Shown: piece after piece, positions 35,494 through 46,447 of the stretch
Numbering within the stretch: position 1 is the first letter of the stretch
How the letters are laid out: every line of letters starts with the position of its first letter
The notes under the pieces: model-generated
Seen by the model: only the letters and a program-made list of their open reading frames with translations
Told to the model about the DNA's origin: nothing
Database searches by the model: none
Assembly: GCA_022661535.1 (NCBI GenBank)
Contig: JAKULF010000005.1
Location: forward strand, 806,001-870,000
Source of the DNA: Eutypa lata
Taxonomy: Eukaryota > Ascomycota > Sordariomycetes > Xylariales > Diatrypaceae
Direction of reading: 5' to 3'
Length of the DNA stretch: 64,000 nucleotides
Position numbers and translations under genes: made by a program

Positions 35494-37023
35494 TCTTTGT
35501 TCATACATCGTACATCGATGGACGTCGCCCTCTTCTCTTTATAATCTTTCTACCATTCTCTTGTCCGTATTATACACTTTACTCGTTTTTTTAATCGTCG
35601 AACCTGCTCGCCAAGCAACGCTTGTACGACTGATGAAGATACCCAATACCCCCCCTTCTTACAAAACACCGTACCATAACATAATTCTTCCCGGGTTTAA
35701 GCTCTTTACGCCTTTTCCCCTTCTACTTTTGTTTTTTCTTTCCACTTGATGTAAAACCACCACTACCATTTGATTACATATCGCATGGCGAGGAGTTTTA
35801 GGCGTTCGTTGAGTTGAGCCTAGTTGAGCCGAGTTGAGTTCTGCCTATCTTGAGGACGGGCCTCATTTGATATGATGTCTCTCGAGGTTAGAACATCGTT
35901 TTTTTCTGTTTGCGGATGGGCTGACGGACGGACGGACGTGATGGCGTTGCTTGTAAAAGAAGCTATTGCAACACCCTGGATTCGTGAGGGAGGTTGGGGA
36001 CGTGGACGTGGACGTGGTTTACAATGTTTTTATGATGTACTTTGATTTCCAAACAAACAGACAGACAGATGGCCTGCAAAGGCACAATGAGAGAATAGGA
36101 CATGTTATTGAAAGAAAACCTCGATTTCTCAACAGCTGCTAGTTGGAATAGGTCGTGACAAGATACGTGCGATGTGTTTTTATCCTCCCACACCCCCTTC
36201 GTCTTTATACACCTACCATCTTCCTACTATTTAGTATTACTCAAGGGTACACACATACTTGCTTACCCCCGGTTGTTTGCGGCTAGCATGGGACTTCATT
36301 ACGATGTAATTATCCAGAGAAATAAGATTTCTCTGTCTGATACCTATATACATATTTATTTCATGGATTGATCATCCACATTTATTTTTCTCCCAGGTAG
36401 GTAGCGGATTCAGTGGTGCCAATAGCCAACCAACCCAAGTGCAAATTTACTAACTTGACAGAACAGCACACCCGATCTAATATCTATCTATCTTAAGAGA
36501 CAACTCAAACCGACCCCTCTTTTGATCTAGTTGAGCGTTATACGCAATTAAACTAGCAAGCAAGCAATCGGCAAGGCTTCTCGCATCCCCCGTCCATGTT
36601 CCATTCCGCCGTCTATACATCGATAGATGGATGGACAGGCGTCGATTAACTCCTGAGCATACTGACATGATCGCAATAAGTAGACCGCACAAACTCCATG
36701 CTATCCGTCTATTCGCCCGTCCGTCTATATTCGATGAATATACGGATGAACTTCAACAAGGGACGAAACACTTCCACATAAATATGCTACGCCATGTTGT
36801 AATATATAACTACTCAGTCAACCAGCCATGAATTACCTACTCATCAAACCCATCGATTGTCTCAATCGAAATGACCTCCTTTCTCCATCGTTGGCACCAT
36901 TCTCTCTATACATCATCATTGCTGGGTGTTGTTGTTGTTGTTACTGCTAGCCACAAGACTAGCCCGCATCCGCCTTCCCGTCACCGGCATTGCGGTCCCG
37001 ACCTCAACCTCAACCTCGCCGCT
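35494..37023. other. Intergenic region between convergent genes
   Basis: It holds the 3' ends of the Erf4 and receptor genes. Short tandem tracts are frequent (GACG near 35927-35940, GGACGT near 36000-36015, ACAG near 36057-36068). No gene was recognised. Confidence 0.5.
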
Positions 37024-40000
37024 CTAAGAGGAGGGGGTATGGAGAGGTCGTGATGATGACGAGCCAGGTCCGTGATCATCATCGCCGTCGCCGCCGCTGT
37101 GCATACTGGTGCTGATGCTTGGTACGTTGCTGTTGGTGTTGTTATTGTCTCTGGTCATGGTGTTACTGTGAAGATGCATTCGTGCGTGCGAAGGATCTCC
37201 ATACGCAGTCCCACCTCCATCTCCATCAACATCACCACCATCGCCATCGTCACTCTCCCAATCATCATCATCATCACCACTATCCCGCATTCCAGGCCTC
37301 CTCGCCCCATAGCGTCGAATTCCGAGAGAGAGAGGCGGAGGGGAATGTCGACCTTCCCCTCCTCGCCAACGTTGCTGCTCACCGACACCAGTGGCACGGA
37401 CGATATCGACGGCGTTCCCTGAGATGATGTGCCGTCGGCGCTCTGGCCGGAATGCTAGGGCAATGGGCACTGGGACGGGCGTTGGTATGGGGATGGATGG
37501 GGAGACGGGACTTCGGCCTGCTGGTGGTGGTGGCGGAGGAGGATTGGGTCGGCGCTGTTGTTGCTGTTGATGTTGTTGGGGGGTGTGAGGTGCCCGACAA
37601 GGTAGCATGGATGTTCCTGCTAGCGATGCGCGTCCTTGGTTTTGCCCTTGCCCTTGTGCTGTTGGGGGAGATCTATACGCGGGTGTGGGAAGAATAGGAG
37701 TTGCAGCAGCAGCAGCAGCAGCAGCAGAAGAAGAAGATAAAAAAGGGGTTGATGACTGGAAGCGGAGGGAAGAGGGTGCTGGAAGTAGAGGCCCAGATGA
37801 TGGGAAGAGAGAGGATGACGATGGATATTCCACTGATATGGACTCAGCGGACGTCAACTCCTCCCTATTCGAACCGTGATTATCACGTTTATTACCGCTA
37901 TACCCATCCCCACCGACCGAAAAGCCCGTCGAATCCTCTGCGTTGCGATATCCAGCAGCAGCACCAGATCTCCCATCCGCGACGTCTCGTGACGACAGGG
38001 AAACTTCCTCTCTGGGCCCTTCTCCGGTGGGTATCGAGAACGAGATCGAAGACAAAGAGTCGCTCCGCGGCGGAAATCGGAACCGCGTTGCTGTTGCCGA
38101 GGTCGGCATCGGTTCTGCCGGATGGTGCGTTTGAGGGTGGTGCTTCAAGGGAGAGCCGAAGCGTGCCGTACTTGCGTTGGTAGTTTTGTACGTGCTCGGT
38201 AGGAGAGGGCTGAGATGCTGGTTCTGTGAGGAGTGGGGGAGATGCAGGCGCGGTATGGCGGATAGGGGTCCGAGGTTGCGGTCTCGTATCTGTCCCCTGT
38301 CTCTTCTACCCACCGCGGCATGCTTCATCCGAACCATCGGAATCCCGTCCCCGGCATCATCACCGATAATATTGCTTTCGGTGGTCGTGGCCGTCATGAT
38401 ACCCTCTTCTTCTTCGTCATCTTGATCTTCACCCATCCTGCTACCACTCCTCCCCATCTTCCCTTTCCCTTTCCCTATCTCCTTCCCCTTCCCCTTGTCT
38501 TGTCCCCCACTCCTCTTCCGCCGTCGTTGTCGACTGAGACTAATCAAACTCGGCAGCGAAGGCAGCGTCGATAGGGTGAGAGACGGAGCTAGACTCGGCA
38601 GACGGAAACGCCGCAGCCCTGCGTTCCGCAGCGAAGATGTCCGCGGCGGGATGATCGGCCGGATCACGGCCGTGGACTCGAGCGGGCTGGGCGGCACGCT
38701 GACCAGAGAGCTTACGGTTACTTCGGAGTCGCCCCGGCGGTGGGTGTGTTGTCGCTTTTTGGGACTGTTGATATAGCTGTGCGTGTGGTGGTGATGATGA
38801 TGGTGAGGGTGGGAGGTCCGGGTTCGGGGCCGGGTTCTTTTGGGGGTTGTTGGGAGACGTTGGATTTGTGTTCTGTGGTTGGTTGGTTGGCTGTTAGTAT
38901 TCGTTGGATTTTTGAAGTGGGAATTGAGAGGTGATAAAAAGGAGGAGGGGGGGTTAAGGGACTCACTGCTCTCTTCGGGAACTGTCACCAGGCTTCGATG
39001 GCATAGCCGCATCGATATCCAAATTATCATCACTGATATCATACTGGTCACGACGACGATGTCTATTCCTCTCATTAGGGTTCTCATTCCGCACCACCAT
39101 CATCTCCCACCCTTCATTATCAGCATCGCCAAGCCGCCGTCCCTTTCCTCTTCCTTGACAGAGCACCGTACACCACCACCACCTCGCATACACTTTGTAC
39201 ATCTCCTTCGCCTCATCACCGAGTCCAAAAAACGCAAACACGACACCGGCCGTCAAGACCGCAACATACGGCTGGTTCATGACGTAAAAGGGGACGAGCC
39301 ACGACGGGATGAACAAGATCGCCGACCACGCGTACCGGTGCTCGGGGCTACTGCCGGCGATCTCGCTGTGGATGCGCCCGAAGCTGTACGTCTGGAGCGG
39401 CTGCGCCTCCGCTGCCGACTCCGCCCCGCCGCCCGTCGTATCTGCCGCCATCTTCGTCGTCGTCGTCATGACCGTGTCGCGGATCCCCATCGCCGCTAGG
39501 AAGAGCTGTAGTGGTAGGTACACCGTGAGAATCGCCACGCACATCAGGTACAGGCGTCGCCGGGTGCGGTGCGCGCGGACTGTAGCGGGTGAGTTGGCGG
39601 GGCCCAGGATGGCGGTTGTTTGGTTGGAGATTTTGCGGTAGCGTGTGTATGTTAAGTCTGGTTGGGCGATTGTTTAGTCAAAGTGTACGTTTCCTCATAG
39701 AATAAGTAAACGTAGAAACATAATTATGGAAATTAAAAGGGAAATATTAGGAAAGAGTGAAATTTTTGAGTAGTAGATAAATGCTATTTAATGCGGGAGA
39801 AGGTGGGTGGGGGTGGGGGTTAAAGGGGAAAAGCTCACAAGCATATGGAACGGAGGCAATCGCGAACGCAGCAGGCGGGACGTCGAAAACCAGAAGCTTG
39901 GGCAAACTGTTGTCGTAGACGGCCGAGCAACCAACGAGCGTGCCAACAACGAACCGCTGCGCCAGATCGAAATACGTGAACACGACCTGAACAAGGGGAA

Positions 40001-40511
40001 TCGCAAAAATGATAGCAGCCTGCCCCAGGATCGACCTAATCCACTGTCGCCACGCCGTCCTTCTTACCACCGTGGCCGCCCCTAGAGATGCATGCGAGTG
40101 CGCCGGAGGCAACTGCTGCCCAGAAGAAGAAGAACCAGACGAAAGCCGCACCTGGCCCGCGAGCCTCCGCACGACGGCGAAGACGGCCGCCGCGTACATG
40201 GTGTCGAGGGGCACGAGGAGGTAGACCTCGAGGTCGCAGAGCCCGCGGCCCGACGGCCACTGCGTCCAGTCGTCTGACCGCCATGTGAGCGAGTTGATCA
40301 CCGTTATGGCGTTGAGGGCGCACACGGTCGCGATCAGCACCGTGGCGGCGAACTCGCCGTTGCGCCCGAGCACGCGGAGCGGTACCCAGCAGAGGAGCGT
40401 CCCGAGGATGGCGAGGAATACGCGCGCGATTAGGTTGGTTAGGAGTTTTGGGTTTAGGGGGAGGGCGGTGGGGTCGATGGATGTTGCTGTTGCTGTTGCT
40501 GTTGCCGCCAT
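37024..40511 (-). CDS. STE3-type pheromone receptor (GPCR) with very long tail
   Basis: STE3-class receptors sense a-factor-like lipopeptide pheromones and signal through a G protein. Exons are 40511-39839, 39657-38967 and 38872-37024 (phases 1 and 2; donors GTGAGC and GTGAGT), for 1070 residues. The N-terminal domain is diagnostic: LIARVFLAILGTLLCWVPLR (TM1), ATVLIATVCALNAITVINSL (TM2), and the GLCDLEVYLL segment before TM3, which in STE3 proteins reads G-x-x-x-CD-x-x. TM4 is AAIIFAIPLVQVVFTYF. Exon 2 holds TYTRYRKISNQTTAIL in the third cytoplasmic loop region, then TM6-7 (LYLMCVAILTVYLPLQLFL, SAILFIPSWLVPFYVMNQPY). The ~650-residue C-terminal tail is low complexity, with poly-Ala, poly-Gln, poly-Pro, His runs and GKGK repeats. 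That is longer than usual for the family. An unrecognised intron in the tail is possible. The ATG at 40511 is the first in frame; an upstream TTG was not used. Confidence 0.87.
37703..37727. repeat. GCA trinucleotide tract in the receptor tail
   Basis: About eight tandem GCA/TGC triplets encode poly-Ala on the minus strand within the receptor tail. Such tracts change length readily. Confidence 0.85.
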
Positions 40512-42236
40512 TGTTTGGTGTTCGGGGTGGTGGTGGGTGATTGTTGTAAGTGGCGACAAGCGCTACTTACTGTAGGATTAGGATCCTAATAATTAGCTAG
40601 TTAGACGCATATATCTCAGGGTATTTTCGGTGGGTAGTGGTGTAAAGACTGTGGGTGTATCAAACAGTGACATAGGTATGATTGTGGTCCTCAGGCAGGT
40701 GGAAGTTAGGGAGATTGAATTGGGAAGTCGTAGGATTAGGATTAGGTGTTATACAACGACCCCAGAATGTATTCAATATCCAAGGTCGAATGCACCTTGA
40801 ATTCAGAACTTGTATGAGATAAGGGATACGACTGGATGATACCGTGTGTGTGGTGGTCTGGATATCATGAGACGGAAATTTAGTACATAGGGCAACGCGA
40901 AAGAGGAAATAAACAAGCACTACGCCGCGACTGTATATTACGCTAAAGTTGTTGATTTTCTCTATTCATAGAATAAGCATATCTGTAAATACGCTAAAAC
41001 TTCTTAATATGGACAATAAGTGTTGTATGCCCCTAGAATCAGTAACCATCATGCTGCTGAGGCAACCACACCACATCAGAATGAACAAGGAATTGTTGGT
41101 CTTGCTCTGGCTTCCTAATATAGAGTATTGTTCTATACAGAAGTAATGATCATTTAAATGTGCCAACCAAGATATCATCCATTTTCTTTCATTTGTTTAT
41201 AATGATATAAACATTACTCTGTATCTTAAACCAGGCATTAATATTCTATTTGCCTTCGGTCTGGGTGTTGCTATCTTAAATTTAGGGGATACTTACGATA
41301 AGACTTGTTTAATCGCTTGGAAACTTCCCTACAGCTTCCAACTTTCTTTTCTTTTCTTATTTTTCCTTTTCCTTTTCTTCTTTGTCACTAAACTGTAACT
41401 CCTCTCTTCAACCCTAGAAGCCCCTTTCTGAGCAGTAAGAATTTCTGATAATAGATAGCTAATAATCTTCATATGTCGATTAGCATTTCTTGTTCTGTCT
41501 ACTGGTGAATCGTGGACAAGAATGAAATACGGATGTTGATATTAGTTATCAGTCTAATGAGATGTATCTAACTGACATTCCATTAGCTAACTTGAATATA
41601 GTACTTTGTGACTACGAGGTATATGGCACATACTAGTGGCTGGCTCCTTTCTTCGAATACAAATTAGAAAAGGGATGGTTACTAAGCTCCACAACAAGAG
41701 TAATAAAATGGATGACCCTTTACATCTAACACTATACTCTGTCATTAGAGATACGGCGTGGTCTTGGATGGATTTTCCATCTTGAAGCTATGCATCCACC
41801 ACTCTCGTGGTCGGAAATGGAGTTATGATCATAATGTCTGTAACGAAAAGGTGTATATCTATCTTGTATGTTCGTCATGCAGTACTGCCTAGATCGGTAC
41901 TAGCGACACTGAATACTATAACCATGGCAACTGCTACAGAGACTCTGCATGATGGACAATCAGCTACGCCGCGGCTGTGATCTTCACCATCCGCGTCCAC
42001 AGACAAGGACGGCTTTGCTTATTCTTCCTCTGCGATGTACGCATAATCAGGCCAGCTTCATGTGTCTATAAGCGTGAGCTGACTCGAGATGTTCAAGCTA
42101 TGGATCCCCCCACTCTTCGACAATGAGCAGGGGAAAAGGTAGGTCTCGCATTAACAAGTCCTCAAAGATAACTTCAACTGATTGGGCGGTCAACTTAAAC
42201 TACACCTTCAAATACGCACGCACCCATGGACCCCAT
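40512..42236. other. Intergenic region
   Basis: It contains the receptor promoter side and the 3' side of the GH1 gene. A pyrimidine-rich tract lies at about 41337-41390. No gene was recognised; frames at 40660-41178 are unsupported. Confidence 0.5.
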
Positions 42237-44201
42237 TCAGCACTCGGAAGAGTTCGTCATCCTCGCCTCGACAAAGTCCACCACATCGAATATGCTCCGC
42301 TTATAGACCCTCTGCTGAGTGGTCCTGTTGAGGTGCTGTAAGCCAAACTGGTGGCTGAAGGTACCCCATTCCCAGTTGTCTACTGAGCTCCACATGAATG
42401 CACCCATAACATGCACCCCATCTTCCCAGATGCTCTTGAGGACCTCCGCCAAGAAGCTAAGATAATGCTCCGACCTGAGAACGTCGAACTGGATGTCGTT
42501 CAAGGCTGCCGAGGCGCGACTGGCTGTGGTCGAGAAGCCGAACTCGGTGATGACCAGCGGCATCTGGTACGTGTTCCAGAGGTAGTTGAGCTGAGTCCGG
42601 ACATAGACGGATGCTGTGTACACTATATACTCCCCGTGATATCCCTCATTCCAGCCGTTGGCCGTTATTTCCGTCGTACTGACGCACTGTGGGTAATGCG
42701 GGTTGCTCACATTGTTCGCCGCGCAAGCCGCAATATCAGCTACAACGGGGGAAACAATTGGAGCCACATATAAATCGGTGCCGATAAAGTCTGTCCTCTG
42801 CGTTAGCTGTAGTTCCTACTAAATGAAATGACGTTGCAAAGCCAAGGTCGGGTAGGACACACCAAGAGTATGATTCAGATATGCCAGGTCATCTTGGGTT
42901 AGCGGCACATAATCTTGAATCGTCTGCTTGTACGCGTCTGGAAAGTCTTGCCCAAGGGCGAGCGGGTTCAGGAAGGTCCCAATGTTCAGATCGTTGTAAT
43001 GCTTTGTGGCGGCAACATGGGACGCGTTCGAAGGCACTTGAGGTAGTGCTGGTGCGGCTCCCATTTTTATGCTGACCTTACCCGTGCCTTTGAGCTCATC
43101 CATGTAGAAATGATACAACCGGGCATGAGATTTGATGATGTGGTCAACGCTAGGCCCAGTATCGACACCAGTCAGCGGCTCGTTAAAGGTGATCCAGATA
43201 GAGACCCGATTAGCGAAGTGTGCCATGACGATCTTGCCATAGTGAACAAAGGCATCTTCAAAGGTCTCGTTCTGATAACCCAAGTTCAGGTATCCAAGCA
43301 ACGGTCTTCTCGAGAGGCCGGTCGCGTTACCCCCAATGAATTGCGCGGGAGTGTCGAAATGGGTGAGAGTAACGACGGGCCGGACACCTTTTTCAATTGC
43401 GAAATTGATAAGGTCGTCGTAGTGTGCCAATGCTTGCTTGTTTACCGGCGTGCCTGGAACCGCGAAAGGCAATATGCGTGACCAAGCAATATTGAAAGAA
43501 TAATACTTGATGCCAACTGACGCAAGACGCTCTATATCTTGCTTATAGAGGTAGTAGTTTTCGGTCGCGATGAAGTCATCTTCCATGTCTGAGGTGTCCG
43601 CTCCTATACTTCGAGCGAATTCGACGAGGAAATCAGGAGCTGCAGGGGTCCTTCCCTCGTCGGCCACCGCCCCCTCGACCTGCGCCGCGGCGCTATCGAT
43701 ACCGAGCATGAAGTCGCAAGGAAATGAGTAGCAGCCGGCCGGGGTAAAGTAGAGTGGGGGAGGCACGACCAGTTCTGCGTTTGGGACTGGTGTCGGCGCC
43801 ACGGTCGTGGAATATATGCCCCGCGTGAAGTTGCGCACACTTGCAGCTTGCCACAGGGCCGAATATGCAGCCTGGCCATAGGGATCTGCCTCATCTGTGG
43901 GCGTAGACGTGGCAGCAGGATCCCAATTGCCCCAGGAAGTAGTTGATAGAGCCGGGAGCAGATGGCTCACTTCCGAGAATGGTGGACCATAAGTTTCGGT
44001 TGGAAAGGGCTGGGCAGAGATTGCCGTACGAACAGTCTCTGTCTGGGTGTAAGAGAACTGACTGTGGTGGTAAGATGGAAGTATATTTGATGAAACGTAG
44101 ATTGCTGTGCATGAGGGCGGATCTAATGGGCCAGAGGTGGACACATAGACCTGCTGCGCCGAAGCAACGGCGCAGATGGTCAAAACAAGAGAGATAAGCA
44201 T
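42237..44201 (-). CDS. Secreted GH1 glycosidase (beta-glucosidase type) with N-terminal extension
   Basis: Two exons (44201-42861 and 42797-42237, intron 63 bp) encode 633 residues. GH1 enzymes hydrolyse beta-glucosides and relatives with retention of configuration. A signal peptide covers about residues 1-16 (ISLVLTICAVASA). An unusual Ser/Thr/Pro-rich extension runs to about residue 155. The GH1 barrel then begins with FPCDFMLGIDSAAAQVEGA. YKQDIERLASVGIKYYSFNI with AWSRILP, VVTLTHFDTP and WITFNEP follow; E341 is the expected acid/base. VITEFGFST carries E532 in the nucleophile position, where many GH1 proteins read TENG. GAFMWSSVDNWEWGTFSHQF closes the barrel. At least five N-glycosylation sequons fit a secreted protein. 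GTGTCC is a modest donor, and a GTGTGT two bases upstream is an alternative. Confidence 0.88.
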
Positions 44202-44289
44202 AATTAATGACTCGTGCGGTTGGATAGTTCGCTGGTAATCACAACTTACTTCAACTCACGTTCTCCATGAGTTAGAGGAACGTGTCGTA

Positions 44290-44298
44290 TTATATACA
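44290..44298 (-). promoter_or_regulatory. TATA-like box of the GH1 gene
   Basis: On the minus strand GTATATAAT lies about 90 bases upstream of the ATG at 44201. The MITE begins about 40 bases further upstream. Confidence 0.35.
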
Positions 44299-44329
44299 TA
44301 GACGGCGAGTATCTACATCCTCGGCATTG

Positions 44330-44538
44330 TACCGCCTAAATTTATGAAATATGCAAAACGCTAACGAACGGAAAAACAGACCTCCCCAGGAAATGTTATT
44401 TTGGCATATGCATTAATTGGCTACAAAATCCGGGGATAAGCTAAACAGTGCATAAGCGAGCCAATCATGCTACAAATTGGCTTTGTGGTTTTGGGGTAAA
44501 TCTTTAGCGTTTTGCATATTTCGAAAGTTTAGGCGGTA
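44330..44538. mobile_element. 205-bp MITE with ~36-bp terminal inverted repeats and TA duplication
   Basis: The left end reads CCGCCTAAATTTATGAAATA and runs on through TGCAAAACGCTAA. The right end, reverse-complemented, reads CCGCCTAAACTTTCGAAATA and then the same TGCAAAACGCTAA. Only four positions differ over about 33 bases. Both ends are flanked by TA (44330-44331 and 44537-44538), as in Tc1/mariner-type insertions. The interior is non-coding and contains further short repeats (ATTGGCT, CTACAAA). It sits about 130 bases upstream of the GH1 start codon. The class assignment rests on the TA duplication alone. Confidence 0.88.
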
Positions 44539-46447
44539 CTAGAATACCGTGTTGGGCAATTTCATGTCGCAAGCGTATTCCCAAAGGTCGAGTAGATCAG
44601 CGGGCTGGGGGGCAATAATAAGGTACGCGTGTAGAGGAGAAACTTTTTCACGAATGCTACGCTACTGTTCGGAATTGTCCATGTTTCCGGATACATCGGC
44701 TGCGATGCTGGCAAAACCTCTGTCCTGCGTCCGTAGACTAGTTACCCGTAGTGTCCTCTGAGCCTCGTCTCAGCCCAGCAGTGGGTTAGGTCAGCTTAGT
44801 TGCTAGTATGCAGACTGGACGGTCTTTCACTGAGCAGTTGCAAAAATACCTGGGGTTTGCTGAGTTAGAGCTCACGGTGCCCAGAAAACGAAATAGCATC
44901 TAACTAGGCGAGAAAAACTACCGTAGTAAAAGATGAACTAGCGTGCATCTTTGCTGCTTTGAGGACCCTCGGGCTAGTTCAGAACTGGACTCCTATAGAG
45001 AACAAGCAATATAGCAACCTCTTGAAATATAAAGCTATTTCCTGAGTAGGTTGCCCGGTATCAAGTGTCATGCGTTTGTACAGAAAGGAGCCGTAAGTAT
45101 TGCGTATTTGACCAAGCCCGCAGTGCCGTGTCTTTCTTTCCGCGTATGATTAGTGCTAAATTATTCATTGGGTTGACGGCCATGTAACGTTAATGCATGT
45201 TAATACGCGTATTCCAAGGCGGGGCAGGGTTGTTTCGTCGATCACGCGGGAATAGTCCAAGATTCTCGGTCACTTGTTAAACAATGCATTTTGGGGGTAA
45301 CAAGATGTTGCATTTTCTACGTCTAAAATGCCTGTCCTGCATCAGTCGGGGTTGTACTTATACATAGAGGTCCATAGCACCTGCTATCAAATGCAATTAA
45401 GATCGACCGTAAACTTTTAGGTTAAGTCATTGCCACTGGCACTTTTGTCGGGCCCGCTGTTTGTATGGGACGGAGACTATTCTGGAGTAAAAGGGGCTGA
45501 GCTTGAGCATGGCTATCATGCCTTACATTTGGACTTATAGACATTGCCGGGTTACCGAATAACAGTTGTATAAAGATATAAAGATTTTCCGCCAAAGTAG
45601 TGACTCGGAAAACTAAGCATACATTGACTATCTGAAGCTGTCTTTTCTCACGATGGTATCTCGAACACTACTTAGTACTTTTAGCCTCGTTATAAGCTTT
45701 CTTACATGTTCGTGAATGAAACATAGTTACAAACGCAATAACCTTAGCATCAACATGCGAGTACTTTCAACAAGCGCACCTTGATTACACTTTCTTCTCC
45801 AATACCACCGTTTACACTACAATCAATGAGGGTTAAATTTGATCCCGTCAATGAAGGATGTGTGTACGGATTTTCTGAGGGTGTTTAACCCACTTTGGAC
45901 GGGATTTGTAAAGATTTGTAAACACATTTACATGATATTAAAGTACTCTACATTATTACTATTATATCATCATTATCACTTATACGCTTTAGAACGCAGC
46001 GCGGTTAGGGTTAGAATTAATTAGTTAAGTTTAAAGTTACTTAGTTAAAGCAAGAGCCAGTTATTTAGGGTTAAAGTTAAGCCCCGGGAGGTTTGGGGGT
46101 ACAGCGAAAGTTCCTTCATTCGTATATATGATGTTATTTAGTGGTGTATTTAGGTGGTGGTTTTGGTGGTGATGTGGTTGTATGTAGGTGGGTGGAAGTA
46201 GAGTACATAGCACCGCCAGAAAATCCGTACGCAAGGATGTAGTTAAAGGATGTACGCTGATTATGCCCGACTTCTTACGAGGGCTGTTGTGCCGTTCTTC
46301 GTTTTCTTTTTCTTTCTTTGCTTTTTAATTGTATAACAAAGATAGAAAAGAAAAATAACGTAAGTATTTAAAAGTGCGTTTTATAAATAGTTTAATATCG
46401 ATTCTTTTTAGTACATCTTTTTAGTTAAATAGCACATCGATATGGAA
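44539..46447. other. Intergenic region
   Basis: No gene was recognised. It contains a short TTAGGG-like patch near 46003-46080 and an inverted pair around 45833-45905 (GGGTTAAATTTGATCCCGTC against GACGGGATTTG). Confidence 0.45.

Noticed and set aside
38840..39499. Plus-strand open frame of 219 codons
   Set aside because: It lies antisense to the STE3-like receptor exons and shows no domain; a shadow frame.
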